From: Chitinophagaceae bacterium LGM1
Lineage (GTDB): Bacteria; Bacteroidota; Bacteroidia; Chitinophagales; Chitinophagaceae
Direction of reading: 5' to 3'
NCBI GenBank assembly: GCA_018604165.1
Contig: CP075895.1
Location: forward strand, 2,413,001-2,477,000
Length of the DNA: 64,000 nt
Part shown: one piece after another, positions 62,965-64,000 of the stretch
How positions within the stretch are numbered: position 1 is the first letter of the stretch
Layout: each line of letters begins with the position of its first letter
Notes under the pieces: generated by a model
Told to the model about the DNA's origin: nothing
The model's input: only the letters and a program-made list of their open reading frames with translations
The model's database searches: none
Translations under genes and position numbers: made by a program

Positions 62965-64000
62965 TTAAAACTCCGCATTCTTCGGTGTGCGCGGGAAAGG
63001 TATCACGTCGCGGATGTTGGTCATACCTGTTACAAACAATACAAGGCGCTCAAAACCTAAGCCAAAACCTGCATGTGGCACTGTACCAAAGCGGCGGGTA
63101 TCCAGATACCAATACAATTCTTCGTGTGGTATGTGCATCTCGGTCATGCGCTGTTCTAATTTCTCAAGGCGTTCTTCTCTTTGAGAGCCACCCACTATCT
63201 CGCCAATACCCGGTGCCAATATATCCATAGCGGCTACTGTTTTACCATCATCATTCTGGCGCATGTAGAACGCCTTAATGTCTTTCGGGTAGTTAGTAAC
63301 GATAACGGGTTTCTTAAAATGTTTTTCAACTAAGTAGCGTTCATGCTCGCTTTGCATATCTATACCCCAGTTCACCTCATACTGAAACTTCTTCTTTTTA
63401 TAAGCGGGCGAATCTAAGAGTATGTTGATGGCTTCTGTATATGTAATACGTTCAAACTGGTTATTGAGTACAAATTCCAGTTTTTCTATCAAAGCCATTT
63501 CGCTACGCTCGTTCTGTGGCTTCTGTTTTTCTTCGTCTTGCAAGCGTTGTTGCAAAAACTCAAGGTCTTCGCGGTTGTTATCTAATGCAAACCTGATAAC
63601 GTACTTAATGAAATCCTCCGCCAAGTCCATATTATCATTAAGGTCGTTGAAGGCCACTTCAGGTTCTATCATCCAGAACTCTGCCAGATGGCGTGCTGTA
63701 TTACTGTTCTCTGCACGGAAGGTAGGACCGAAAGTATATACCTCACCATAAGCCATTGCCCCCAGCTCTGCTTCCAATTGTCCGCTTACCGTTAGGTTCG
63801 TGGCTCGCCCAAAAAAGTCTTCTTTAAAATCTATTGTGCCATCCTCGTTGCGTGGTGCGCCATCAAATGGCAATGTCGTAACTCTGAACATTTCACCAGC
63901 ACCCTCTGCATCACTCGCCGTTACTATCGGCGTGTGCATATACACAAAGCCCTTGTCGTTAAAAAACTTGTGGATGGCATAAGCCAACGTATGGCGCACA
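62965..64000 (-). CDS. asnS: Asparagine-tRNA ligase, C-terminal part
   Basis: About 345 residues of the catalytic domain; the N-terminal anticodon-binding part lies beyond the right edge. Class II motifs are clear: motif 2 [20 protein letters not shown] and motif 3 [18 protein letters not shown], with [13 protein letters not shown] before them. It charges tRNA-Asn with asparagine. Ends [11 protein letters not shown] as usual for bacterial AsnRS. Housekeeping gene marking host chromosome. Confidence 0.97.
   Translation of the reverse strand, partial: VRHTLAYAIHKFFNDKGFVYMHTPIVTASDAEGAGEMFRVTTLPFDGAPRNEDGTIDFKEDFFGRATNLTVSGQLEAELGAMAYGEVYTFGPTFRAENSNTARHLAEFWMIEPEVAFNDLNDNMDLAEDFIKYVIRFALDNNREDLEFLQQRLQDEEKQKPQNERSEMALIEKLEFVLNNQFERITYTEAINILLDSPAYKKKKFQYEVNWGIDMQSEHERYLVEKHFKKPVIVTNYPKDIKAFYMRQNDDGKTVAAMDILAPGIGEIVGGSQREERLEKLEQRMTEMHIPHEELYWYLDTRRFGTVPHAGFGLGFERLVLFVTGMTNIRDVIPFPRTPKNAEF

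Overview
The window looks like chromosomal DNA of a Bacteroidota bacterium, probably Chitinophagaceae or a close relative. The signs are many secreted proteins with type IX secretion (T9SS) sorting tails (type A, and one CHU_C/type B tail), Kelch and ELWxxDGT repeat proteins, an SprT/PorT-style outer-membrane barrel, and promoters of the Bacteroidota form TTTG-N21-TAnnTTTG. No tRNA, rRNA, CRISPR array or complete insertion sequence was seen.

Region 1 (1-19030) is a mobile-element-like accessory region. A backbone of higher GC carries a large serine recombinase, a HerA/VirD4-like coupling ATPase, two transfer-associated proteins (one running off the left edge), an XRE regulator, a RuvC-like protein, SSB and an ArdC-like antirestriction protein. 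Three visibly AT-rich cargo blocks interrupt it: a three-gene GHKL-ATPase / phosphoribosyltransferase operon (1826-5750), a pair of DNA methyltransferases bracketed by a 53-54 bp direct repeat (10601-13351), and a block with a DUF3667 protein, a secreted possible toxin-23 protein and a TcmP/DUF5131 pair (15405-19030). The first block is the best candidate for an undescribed stress or defence module. A stretch of strong nested hairpins (19152-19524) then marks the junction and may be a structured RNA.

Region 2 (19937-36810) is ordinary host surface biology: T9SS-sorted secreted proteins (one with a carboxypeptidase-like repeat, two Kelch proteins, a tandem pair of about 257 aa proteins, a 1061 aa CHU_C protein), an NTF2-like lipoprotein, a DUF1223 protein, a large peptidase-MA/outer-membrane protein, and a small operon ending in a VWA protein.

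Region 3 (36842-47855) is a polymorphic toxin locus read on the minus strand: a coiled-coil outer-membrane protein, a 1149 aa Rhs-partner protein, a 1489 aa Rhs protein with a phospholipase-A2-like tip, a membrane-anchored immunity candidate, a start-less orphan toxin tip and a second immunity candidate.

Region 4 (48013-64000) is host sequence: a PorT-like barrel opposite an XRE regulator, tandem ELWxxDGT proteins, a TetR gene with an operator repeated in front of the operon it probably controls, a NarL-type two-component operon, two near-identical secreted 183 aa proteins, a VOC protein and the 3' part of asnS. Three minus-strand genes here share a promoter with an upstream array of TTAACA-like hexamers at 11-bp steps placed exactly 14 bp from the -33 box, which suggests a common PhoB/OmpR-type regulator.
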